This document shows positions 30,505 through 37,257 of a stretch of 64,000 bases of DNA, piece after piece (within the stretch, counting starts at the first letter, position 1; each line of letters starts with the position of its first letter). The DNA lies in contig NZ_JANAVF010000019.1 of the NCBI RefSeq assembly GCF_024213195.1, forward strand, positions 85,510 through 149,509, written 5' to 3'. The DNA comes from Streptomyces sp. TBY4 (GTDB lineage Bacteria; Actinomycetota; Actinomycetes; Streptomycetales; Streptomycetaceae). Below the pieces are notes generated by a model, which was not told where the DNA came from, searched no databases, and was given only the letters and a program-made list of their open reading frames with translations. A program made the translations under genes and the position numbers.

Positions 30505-31410
30505 TCACGAGACGAATCGGGGGAAGGGACGGTCAGCGAAGACGGATGCGTGTTCCCCGAGGATGTGGTGGTTGGCCCGCTGGTACGCCTTGCGCACGGT
30601 CTCGATGGCCCGGGTGCTCAGGTCCATTCCGGCCGAGCGGCAGAACGCCTCCAGGGCCTCGCACCGGCGCTCCAGGTCGACCATCGACAGGGGGTCGCAC
30701 TGCTGGGCCTCGATCAGGAGGTTTTCCTGCTCGGTGCTGATCAGGCCCAGTGCGCCGAGGGAGTGGAGCTTCCACTTCATGTTGGGCAGCAGCCGGCCTG
30801 AGCGGGCGTACAGCCAGTCCACGATCTCGTCCAGGGCGCCCGACAGGACGAAGTGGCCGGTGGGTGTCCCGACGCGGCGCGCCATGCGCAGGGGGATCTC
30901 GCGCACGTCCCAGGTGATCCGGTTGTGGAGCCGGTAGGTCTCGCCCTCCAGCCGCCAGAGCTGCTCCTTTGTCTTGCGGAGGATCAGCGCCTCGAAGGCG
31001 TTCTCGCGGTCGAGCAGCGGTTCGCCCTTGTTCGCGTAGGCGTCGCACTTGTCGCTGTTCCACGTCGTGCGCGGGTCGGCCTCGTACTGGAACAGGAGCT
31101 GGTGGACGTTGACCTCCATGCGCCCCCAGGGAACCGGCAGGTAGAAGCTGAACTCGGGGACCCAGGCGGGGAGCCGTTCGCGGACCAGGGCGTACGTATC
31201 CGCCGGCGACGACCTCCACTCGTCCTCCTTGAGCGGGACGTCGAGGACGACGGCGAGGTCGAAATCGGAGTCGGTGCTGAACCGCGTGACGTTGTTGGGC
31301 GCGACGGCCGAGGAGGAGAGGACGTAGAGCGCCTGGACCTCGGGCATGGACTGGAGGGTGTCGAGGAGGCCGGCGGCTGCGGCGCGGGCCTGCGTTTTCA
31401 GGTCTTCCAC
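30505..31410 (-). CDS. nucleotidyltransferase (aminoglycoside-adenylyltransferase-like fold), 301 aa
   Basis: It starts at GTG 31410 with AAGGGAG upstream, 13 bp after the ATP-grasp gene. The N-terminal 120 residues have the pol-beta nucleotidyltransferase signature: LYVLSSSAVAPN followed by STDSDFDLAVVLD (DxD metal ligands), then a third acidic residue in MEVNVHQ. The remaining 180 residues are helical, like the C-terminal domain of ANT enzymes. It should transfer a nucleotide to a small molecule, protein or RNA. No MNT/HEPN partner is adjacent. Confidence 0.75.
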   Translation of the reverse strand: MEDLKTQARAAAAGLLDTLQSMPEVQALYVLSSSAVAPNNVTRFSTDSDFDLAVVLDVPLKEDEWRSSPADTYALVRERLPAWVPEFSFYLPVPWGRMEVNVHQLLFQYEADPRTTWNSDKCDAYANKGEPLLDRENAFEALILRKTKEQLWRLEGETYRLHNRITWDVREIPLRMARRVGTPTGHFVLSGALDEIVDWLYARSGRLLPNMKWKLHSLGALGLISTEQENLLIEAQQCDPLSMVDLERRCEALEAFCRSAGMDLSTRAIETVRKAYQRANHHILGEHASVFADRPFPRFVS

Positions 31411-31423
31411 GAGAACTCCCTTG

Positions 31424-32545
31424 TCAGATGATCGGGCGATCCATCACGGCGCGGAGCGCCGGGACAAGATCCGGAGCGACGCCGCCGTGGGTGCGCTGGA
31501 TGTGTGCGAGCGAAGGGCTGCTGTTCCCCTCGATGACCACCGGTCCCCCTGGAGTGACCGCGATGTCCCAGCCGATGAAGGGGACCTGCGGGAACAGGCG
31601 AGCGCAGCGGGCGGCCAGCTCGCGGACCTCGCCGATGTGGGCGATCTTGTGGCCGGCGAACGGCACGGTGCTGACCTGGTGGCGTGTCTGGGCGTTGAGG
31701 TACCGGTCGTATCCGTGGCGGTCCAGTGCCCCGTCGGGGTGCACCCGGATCTGCAAGCCGCCATCGGCAGAGTTGTCCGTCGTGCTGTCGACGCCGCCGA
31801 GCTTCAGCATCGTGTACAGCACCTTGGCGGTGCCCTCGGTCAGCAGGGTGATGACCCGGAAGGTGTTGAGCGCGTACGGGTTCAGCACGTCCAGGTCGTG
31901 GTGCTGCGGTACGTGGTACTCGATCAGCCAGGTGCCCCACCGCTCCGCGTAGGCCACGAGATCGAAGCCGTCCTCGCCGGGCCGCACGATCACGACTCCG
32001 GAGCCGCCGCTGGAGTAGCGGGAGGGCTTGACCACCACGCGCCCAGAGCCGGAAGCGTGATCGAGGACGGCCTCCAGCGAAACCTCATCGCCATCGGAGG
32101 TGACGCCTGCACGGCCGTTACCGCTCGCGATCAGTGGGGGCTGCGGGATGCCAGCGGCGGCAAGGATCTTCTTGCAGACCACCTTGTCGTCCAGGTCGAT
32201 GGTGTCCCGGTTCACGCGGGGAAGGAGGCGGTGGAACAAGGCGGTCTCCGGCAGGTACGCACACGCCCGCTCGGCAGACACCTCGCGCCTGTACCCGCCG
32301 TACCGGAAGTAGTGAAAGGGCAGGCAGCGCCAACGCGCGGAGACCATCACCAGATCCCCTGCGATACGGGCCACGCTCTTCCGGCCGTTGTCGCGCAGCA
32401 TCGTGGGGAGGTGCTCGCGGCTCATCTGCCGTACCTGGTAGGGGAGGAACCGTAGGCCGGAAATACGGGGAAGAACCCGGGTACGGAACCACTCCTCGCT
32501 CATCGCCTGCCGGTGGTTGAAGCCACGGTTGGCAGTGCGGGTCAT
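31424..32545 (-). CDS. ATP-grasp ligase (sugar-transfer-associated type), 373 aa
   Basis: ATG 32545 with GGAGGAG upstream. The ATP-grasp fold is recognised by VVVKPSRYSSGGSGVVIV (Lys plus glycine-rich loop), LIEYHVPQHHDLDVLNPYAL, and the C-terminal metal-binding VVIEGNSSPSL (E-x-N). The pattern is nearest to ATPgrasp_ST proteins, found near glycosyltransferase loci, which ligate carboxylates to amines. The substrate is unknown. It is upstream of the nucleotidyltransferase and CysRS-like genes, so a carboxyl-amine ligation involving an amino acid is conceivable. Confidence 0.8.
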   Translation of the reverse strand: MTRTANRGFNHRQAMSEEWFRTRVLPRISGLRFLPYQVRQMSREHLPTMLRDNGRKSVARIAGDLVMVSARWRCLPFHYFRYGGYRREVSAERACAYLPETALFHRLLPRVNRDTIDLDDKVVCKKILAAAGIPQPPLIASGNGRAGVTSDGDEVSLEAVLDHASGSGRVVVKPSRYSSGGSGVVIVRPGEDGFDLVAYAERWGTWLIEYHVPQHHDLDVLNPYALNTFRVITLLTEGTAKVLYTMLKLGGVDSTTDNSADGGLQIRVHPDGALDRHGYDRYLNAQTRHQVSTVPFAGHKIAHIGEVRELAARCARLFPQVPFIGWDIAVTPGGPVVIEGNSSPSLAHIQRTHGGVAPDLVPALRAVMDRPII

Positions 32546-32562
32546 GTCGCTCCTCCGATGTC

Positions 32563-32652
32563 TCAGTAGTCCGAGGTTCCGGCAATGGCCAGGGCAAGGA
32601 CCAAGGCGGTGACAGTGATGACGTAGGCCAAGACCGCTAAGTACTGCTTCAT
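32563..32652 (-). CDS. 29-aa single-pass membrane peptide
   Basis: ATG 32652 to TGA 32563, 17 bp before the ATP-grasp start. The peptide begins MKQYLAVLAYVITVT and continues hydrophobic to about residue 24, ending GTSDY: one transmembrane segment with a short polar tail. It has no clear ribosome binding site, but it lies in the operon direction and fills the gap between genes. It could be a membrane anchor, toxin-like or regulatory peptide. Confidence 0.45.
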   Translation of the reverse strand: MKQYLAVLAYVITVTALVLALAIAGTSDY

Positions 32653-32701
32653 CGGGCAGGCCCGACGTCATTGACCGCGGTCGACCAGAGGCGCCCGGCG
32701 T

Positions 32702-33151
32702 TCACGAGGTGTCTGCCTGTGGCGTGTCGCCCCACGGGGACCACCCCGAGGAGGCGTCGGTGATGTCGCGGCGGCGCTGCAGCTCGCCGGGGGTGCGGCG
32801 GGGCAGGGTGTCGGCGGCGTGCACGAGGAATCCGCCCCTGTCGCGGATGAGGACTCCGAGGCCGGCAAACTGGGCCGCGTCCGCAGCGACATGGGAGAAG
32901 GCGCCCACGATGATTCCCCGGATCATTCCGGTGGACAGGGCGGACGCTATGGCCTGCCAGCCGGGGCGCTCGTCAAGAGGTACCGCCGGGTCGAGATCGG
33001 ACCACGCACCGGCAACGTGCCAGTGCCGGGCGCCGGCGTAGTGGCGGCAGCGTCTCTCACCGTCTCGGACGGCGACAGCGGTCGGAGCGCAAGCGTAGAC
33101 GGCGACGGGTACGTGTCCGAGGCCGCCGATCGGGTTGTTCGGCATGCCCAT
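32702..33151 (-). CDS. resolvase-fold protein lacking the catalytic serine, about 149 aa
   Basis: The sequence follows the N-terminal domain of serine recombinases (VAVYACAP, then GERRCRHYAGARHWHV, then RPGWQAIASALSTGMIRGII, then a C-terminal LIRDRGGFLV), but the position of the catalytic Ser (YARYS in active enzymes) reads YACAP. It lacks the DNA-binding domain. Similar short proteins occur beside XRE-TPR regulators in Streptomyces, from memory. The start is uncertain (ATG 33151 or 33145; a longer TTG start at 33271 is possible). It may have a structural or regulatory role. Confidence 0.5.
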   Translation of the reverse strand: MGMPNNPIGGLGHVPVAVYACAPTAVAVRDGERRCRHYAGARHWHVAGAWSDLDPAVPLDERPGWQAIASALSTGMIRGIIVGAFSHVAADAAQFAGLGVLIRDRGGFLVHAADTLPRRTPGELQRRRDITDASSGWSPWGDTPQADTS

Positions 33152-33270
33152 AAGGCTGCTGCGTACCGGCACGCGGGCCCAGACACGGCCCGTGGCAGCG
33201 AGGACAGTCCGTGCCGGGTTCCGGTGCCACGGAGCATGGCAGCGTAGGGCCCGGCGGTCGAGCATGTGCA

Positions 33271-33321
33271 ACGCCCCGTAGTAGTCAGGCAGGTGGCGGC
33301 CTGCCGACTGCTACGGGGCGT
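33271..33321. promoter_or_regulatory. 51-nt near-perfect hairpin
   Basis: ACGCCCCGTAG and CTACGGGGCGT form the outer arms and AGGCAG/CCTGCC part of the inner arms, with two mismatches. It lies 18 bp downstream of the XRE-TPR stop and upstream of the resolvase-like gene. No T-tract follows on either side. It may be a terminator, attenuator or a structured RNA. Confidence 0.55.
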
Positions 33322-33338
33322 GGTAGTCGGGTCTCGGG

Positions 33339-34541
33339 TCAGCGCACTCCGAGGGGGACCCCGGCGACGCTGGCGAGACCGCGGAGACGCCCGACGGAAA
33401 CGCCGGCGAGCCGGCCGATGATGACGCCGGGGAGCATCTGATGGCGCACCCAGCCGGGGGCCATCGTGCAGACGGCTTCGAGGGTGTCGGCGGCAGCGTC
33501 CCAGCGGCGGCACTCCACGTGGGTGAGGGCAACGTCCAAGCCGTAGCGGGCGCGGGTGGCCAGCGGCACGGTGTCGTCCAAGCGGACGGTGTCCATGAGG
33601 CGCAGCGCGCCGGAGGTGTCGCCGAGGGCCACGGCGATGCTCATGGCCTGTGTGGCGGCGTACATGGGCCCGTACGGCTGGGCGTGGTCGCCGCGGGCGT
33701 GCTCATCCCCGATACGGGCGGCCACGGCGTGGGCCTGGGAGAGGTACTCGCGGGCGCTGTCCGCACTCGCACCGCCTCGTGATGCGGCCACGGCGGCGTT
33801 CGTGACGAGCTGCCCGTACACGCTCAGCCGGTCGGGGTCGTGCTCGCTCATCTTGGGCTCGATCCGGTCGGCCTGCGCCGCGGCAAGGGCGAACCCCTGC
33901 GTGGTGCGGCCGTCGCGCAGGTTGACCCACGCCGTCGTGGCGGCCAGGTGGGCGTCGCGGAGGTCGTCCCCGGCCTGCACGGCGATCTGACGACCGTACG
34001 TCAGCGCCGCGTAGGCCAGATCGCGGGAGCCCAACACGTTGGCGGCCATGCCTGCCGTCTGGAAGGTGTCGATCAGGACACCGCCGGCGGCCTCCCGCTC
34101 AGCGTGGTCGGCGGCATCGAACCGGGCCTTCGCCTCGGGGAGGAGCTGGCCCAGGAGCGTCCCGAGCTCGGTGTACCGGCCTGCCCAGTAGGCCTCGTCC
34201 GCCCGGCGAACGGCGGCGCGCAACTCCTCAACGGTGCCCGGCTCAACGTCGGCGGGGATGCCGATGGCGGCGTCATGGGTAGCCGCGGACACCATCCGAA
34301 GCGCGGCCCGCTCGTCGCGGTCCATGGACCGGCGGGGCGCCTGCTGGCCGAGCAGTACGGCGATGTCCGTGCCGAGGGCGTCGGCGATGGACAGCAGCGA
34401 CGGGAGCGATGCGGTGCCGCCGCGTTCCAGCTTGCGGACCACGCCCACGGACACGGCGGCAGCTTCCGCTAATTGCTCTTGCGTCATCCCGCCGCGCAGC
34501 GTCTTCAACCGCTCAGAGGTGGTGTACTCCGACCACTGCAT
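33339..34541 (-). CDS. XRE-family HTH regulator with TPR-like C-terminal region, 400 aa
   Basis: ATG 34541 with GGAGGTG upstream. Residues about 5-60 are an XRE HTH (MTQEQLAEAAAVSVGVVRKL then SLLSIADALGTDIAVLL). Residues about 80-400 are helical repeats typical of Streptomyces XRE-TPR regulators that sense a ligand or peptide. It heads the enzymatic cargo genes, separated by the hairpin at 33271-33321, so it probably controls them. The HAD gene lies upstream in the same direction (90-bp spacer). Confidence 0.8.
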   Translation of the reverse strand: MQWSEYTTSERLKTLRGGMTQEQLAEAAAVSVGVVRKLERGGTASLPSLLSIADALGTDIAVLLGQQAPRRSMDRDERAALRMVSAATHDAAIGIPADVEPGTVEELRAAVRRADEAYWAGRYTELGTLLGQLLPEAKARFDAADHAEREAAGGVLIDTFQTAGMAANVLGSRDLAYAALTYGRQIAVQAGDDLRDAHLAATTAWVNLRDGRTTQGFALAAAQADRIEPKMSEHDPDRLSVYGQLVTNAAVAASRGGASADSAREYLSQAHAVAARIGDEHARGDHAQPYGPMYAATQAMSIAVALGDTSGALRLMDTVRLDDTVPLATRARYGLDVALTHVECRRWDAAADTLEAVCTMAPGWVRHQMLPGVIIGRLAGVSVGRLRGLASVAGVPLGVR

Positions 34542-34630
34542 GTTCCAGCACCTCCGTGTGATTGGCCTCATACGGACGGTACTGGCAGGAGTAGTGGGGC
34601 CGACAGCCCTTGATCAGCCGGAAGTTGGGG

Positions 34631-35293
34631 TCACGCGGCAAGAACCGCGCTGACCCCCAGAAGGGCCTCAAGCTCCGCAACTGCCTCATCCTCATCGGTG
34701 ACGTGGACGGTGGTGATCCCCAGCTCTGCGGCCGGCGGAAGGTTCACCGCGTGATCGTCCACGAACACGCACCGCTCGGCGGGCAGGCCGATGCGGTCCA
34801 GGGTCAGCCGGTAGATCTCCGGATCAGGTTTGGCCATGCCGACCAGCTCGGAGACGACGTGCACATCGAACAGGTCCCAGATTCCGACGTGCTCGTACGG
34901 GTTGAACGGGTCCAGGCCGAAGCTGTTGGACAACAGGGTGACCCGATGACCAGCCGCCCGTGCCGCACGAGCGAGGGCAGCCATCCGACGAGCCGCGGGC
35001 ACTCCGTCCCACGCCCGGCCCATCAGATTGACCGGGTCCACGTGCGCACCCAGCAGGGGGGCTGTTCCCTCGTTCCACTCCGCCTGCCCTATCTCCCCGA
35101 CTTCCAGGGCCGCGTACAGCCGCCGGCCCTCCGGGTGGTCGTTGAGAGTGCTGCGCCACGCCTCGGGGGCCAGCCCTTCGGACACGCACCACGCACGGTG
35201 GACTGCCAGTGGGTTCGCTGTGAGCACTCCGGCGAAGTCAAGGATCAGGCCGAGCGGTTCACTCTCGTCGGCGCTTTCAGTACTGTGCGGCAT
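34631..35293 (-). CDS. HAD-family hydrolase (subfamily IA), 220 aa
   Basis: The start chosen is ATG 35293; longer starts have no support. Motif I is LILDFAGVLT (normally DxDGxxxD, here second Asp changed: DFAG), motif II TLLSNSFG, motif III Lys in MAKPDPEIYRL, motif IV VFVDDHAVN. The first nucleophile Asp is present, but the acid/base Asp two residues later is Ala, so phosphatase activity may be altered. It is the first cargo gene. A TCACTTGTGA palindrome-like sequence lies about 30-40 bp upstream. Substrate unknown. Confidence 0.75.
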   Translation of the reverse strand: MPHSTESADESEPLGLILDFAGVLTANPLAVHRAWCVSEGLAPEAWRSTLNDHPEGRRLYAALEVGEIGQAEWNEGTAPLLGAHVDPVNLMGRAWDGVPAARRMAALARAARAAGHRVTLLSNSFGLDPFNPYEHVGIWDLFDVHVVSELVGMAKPDPEIYRLTLDRIGLPAERCVFVDDHAVNLPPAAELGITTVHVTDEDEAVAELEALLGVSAVLAA

Positions 35294-35652
35294 CCAGTGA
35301 CCGTTCCTTCCGCGATTGGTCTCACAAGTGACGCTACCGCGCACCCAGACACACGGAGCACTCGAGGCGGGGTCCGCTCGCCGAGCTGCCGGTCCCGCTC
35401 CGCAGTAAATCCCTACGAGGTGTTTCTGGAGCCCGTCCGGATTCTGCGCGGCTCCGCCGACGTGGTCGCCGCGCAGGCACTGCACCGCCTGAACGGGCGA
35501 CCCGGCGCGGCCGCTTGAGCGTGCTGCTCAGCGGCCGCCAGTCGCAGCTTCCCGCCGCCGCCTTCGCCTACCCAGCCGGCGCCTACATCTCGACACCGGC
35601 CCACGTCTGAGGAAGTGGCGAGGCCCACGGAATTCCGAGGGCCTCGCCTTGA
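35294..35652. other. spacer between holin-like gene and cargo, with possible gene remnant
   Basis: No complete gene is seen in 359 bp. On the plus strand, 35410-35518 reads NPYEVFLEPVRILRGSADVV and onward, a protein-like C-terminus that could be a remnant of an unrelated gene. The terminator at 35618-35647 and the presumed cargo promoter (about 35300-35380) are also here. Confidence 0.45.
35618..35647. terminator. terminator after the lysis module
   Basis: A perfect 9-bp stem (GCGAGGCCC with GGGCCTCGC) and a 12-nt loop lie just 3' of the holin-like gene on the minus strand. It marks the boundary between late genes and cargo. Confidence 0.75.
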
Positions 35653-35934
35653 TCAGTCGTCCACGACGGTCAGCTGTCCGCCGCCCGGACTGGTGCTCGT
35701 GGGCGGATCACTGCGGTACAGCCAGTTCGGCAGCAGGTTGTGCACGACGGGCAGTGCCATCACCCTGGTGACGGCACCGGTTACCGCGAGGGCGACAGCG
35801 ACGCCCGCAGCGGTCTGAGGAATGCCCGCCGCATCCACGATCAGCGGGAAACCGGCTGCCAGACCCAGAAGGGTCTGGAATGCCGTACGGATCGTTCTCT
35901 GGTTCGCATCGGACGCGCTGCGCGACTTGGTCAC
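35653..35934 (-). CDS. holin-like membrane protein, 93 aa
   Basis: It starts at GTG 35934, overlapping the endolysin stop by 4 bp (GTGA). Two hydrophobic segments are visible (TLLGLAAGFPLIVDAAG and AAGVAVALAVTGAVTRVMAL), with a short polar C-terminus. Size, two membrane segments and translational coupling to the endolysin fit a class II-type holin that releases or permits the endolysin to act. No sequence signature proves it. Confidence 0.7.
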   Translation of the reverse strand: MTKSRSASDANQRTIRTAFQTLLGLAAGFPLIVDAAGIPQTAAGVAVALAVTGAVTRVMALPVVHNLLPNWLYRSDPPTSTSPGGGQLTVVDD

Positions 35935-36683
35935 TTCGGTACCTTCAGCTTCTGCCCGGGGTGGATCACGTAGGGGGAGAGGATGTCGTTCTCGCGCGCC
36001 AGGGCGAGCCAGTTCACGCCGAGCTGCTGTCCGATGCCGGACAGGGTTTCACCGCTGCGGACGGTGTAGAGGTTGGAGCCCTTGCCGGGCGACCCCGCGA
36101 GGCGTCCGGCGATGCGCTGGCGCAGGCCCGACATGGCGAAGCCCTTCGGGTCGACCTTGCCGGGCTGCCACTCCTTGTGCCCGATCACGCTGGCCGCTCC
36201 CCACTTGTGAGCACGGCAGATCGCGGCGGAGACCTTCTCGATGGCCTCCAGCTGTGCCCCCGGCCAGGGATCCGCGCCGTCGCCGAGGTTCTCGCACTCG
36301 AAGCCGTAGAAGGCGGTGTTGCCATCGGCGTCTGCTTCGTTCGCAGCCGGCAGTGCTCGTTCCGCGATCACCGCGGCCAGAACGTCGGAGTCGCCGGCCC
36401 CGGCGTGATTCGCCCGGCCGTTGCCGATCAGGTAGACGGTGCCGGCCTTGGCGATGACACCGTGGCAGAGAGGGCCCGGGAGGCCCGAGTAGCCGTTCTC
36501 GCAGATGCTGACCGTGTTCGCGGTGCCGGACGTCACCGTGTGGTGGATCATCACGCCGCGGACCGGGCCCCAAGGTCCCTTGTGGTTCCGGTTGTGGGTG
36601 CGCCAACCGGGGCGCTCGACGACGTGCACGCCCTCAGCGCGCAGCGCCGCCACGAGTGCCTCAGCACTCAGAGGTGTAGCCAT
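35931..36683 (-). CDS. endolysin: N-acetylmuramoyl-L-alanine amidase with LysM domain
   Basis: The start chosen is ATG 36683, with GGGAG upstream. Residues about 30-170 are an amidase_2 domain: zinc ligands in VMIHHTVTSG and in VIGHKEWQPGKVDP, with YGFECENLG in between. Residues about 205-250 form a LysM motif (YTVRSGETLSGIGQQLGVNW, then YVIHPGQKLKVPK) for peptidoglycan binding. It cleaves the amide between MurNAc and the stem peptide. There is no signal peptide, consistent with holin-dependent export. It lies between the coiled-coil membrane protein and the holin-like gene. Confidence 0.9.
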   Translation of the reverse strand: MATPLSAEALVAALRAEGVHVVERPGWRTHNRNHKGPWGPVRGVMIHHTVTSGTANTVSICENGYSGLPGPLCHGVIAKAGTVYLIGNGRANHAGAGDSDVLAAVIAERALPAANEADADGNTAFYGFECENLGDGADPWPGAQLEAIEKVSAAICRAHKWGAASVIGHKEWQPGKVDPKGFAMSGLRQRIAGRLAGSPGKGSNLYTVRSGETLSGIGQQLGVNWLALARENDILSPYVIHPGQKLKVPK

Positions 36684-36739
36684 GTTCGAATCTCGGATTC
36701 TCCCGCGCCCAAGATCAAAAAAGGCAGGCGGAGCCCGCG

Positions 36740-37105
36740 TTAGCGAGCCGTGCCCTGCGTGACCAGCCACAGCTGGAGCACCATCAGCAGAAGCGGCGCC
36801 ACGAACGACGAGAGCACCAGGCGGCGAGTTGCCGCCGCCTGCGCCTGGTCCTCGCGGCGCTGCTGCTCCGCCCGTTCGGCAACCTGGTCGTGCTCGCCGC
36901 GGAGTCCAGCAAGAGCCGCCTCGACGGCACCGATGCGCTGCTCCGTCGCCCGCTGGTCAGCCCGGTACACGTCCTGGGTAACCACCTGGTCGAGCCGTGC
37001 CGCCAGATGGGCAAGGTCTCCTCGCAGGTCCTCGCGGAGCTGCGAAACCGCGCGGTGCAGCTCCCACAGCGTCGGTTCTGCGCTCGGCGGCACGGACACG
37101 GACAT
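36740..37105 (-). CDS. coiled-coil protein with C-terminal membrane segment (lysis-associated)
   Basis: ATG 37105 preceded by GTG in another frame. Residues 12-90 are a long coiled coil (REDLRGDLAHLAARLDQVV and RIGAVEAALAGLRGEHDQ), followed by a hydrophobic segment LVLSSFVAPLLLMVLQLWLV. This XhlA-like layout is common in phage lysis modules, and the gene is just upstream of the endolysin. It may be a second holin or spanin-like/anti-holin component. Confidence 0.6.
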   Translation of the reverse strand: MSVSVPPSAEPTLWELHRAVSQLREDLRGDLAHLAARLDQVVTQDVYRADQRATEQRIGAVEAALAGLRGEHDQVAERAEQQRREDQAQAAATRRLVLSSFVAPLLLMVLQLWLVTQGTAR

Positions 37106-37257
37106 CACTCCTGACGGCCCCGCGCGCCTGAAGTCGATCGTACGTGCGCGGGCAGGACGCCCCTGGCGCTGACCTCCTGCCTCCCAAACCAGTGGGCTGT
37201 CGAGGGCCAAGGCGCCCGGGGGCGGGCCCGGAGACAATCCTGCGGCCCACCCCTCCA

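Larger units (their letters stand above)
28382..35293 (-). other. prophage cargo (moron-like) module
   Basis: Seven recognisable genes and one small membrane peptide lie in one direction between the lysis-module terminator (35618-35647) and the inverted repeat at 28196-28243. None is a structural, lysis or replication gene and none is preceded by the phage early promoter cassette. Spacers inside the enzymatic part are 4-bp overlap to about 80 bp. The content (XRE-TPR, HAD, resolvase-fold, ATP-grasp, nucleotidyltransferase, CysRS-like, 2OG dioxygenase) suggests a functional unit acquired as a block. Confidence 0.65.

Noticed and set aside
30505..31410. HEPN/MNT toxin-antitoxin pair
   Set aside because: The nucleotidyltransferase is long (301 aa) with a helical C-terminal domain and no HEPN protein is adjacent.
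35410..35518. Plus-strand C-terminal fragment NPYEVFLEPVRILRG as a functional gene
   Set aside because: Sensible residues but no start, domain or upstream continuation; kept only as a possible remnant.
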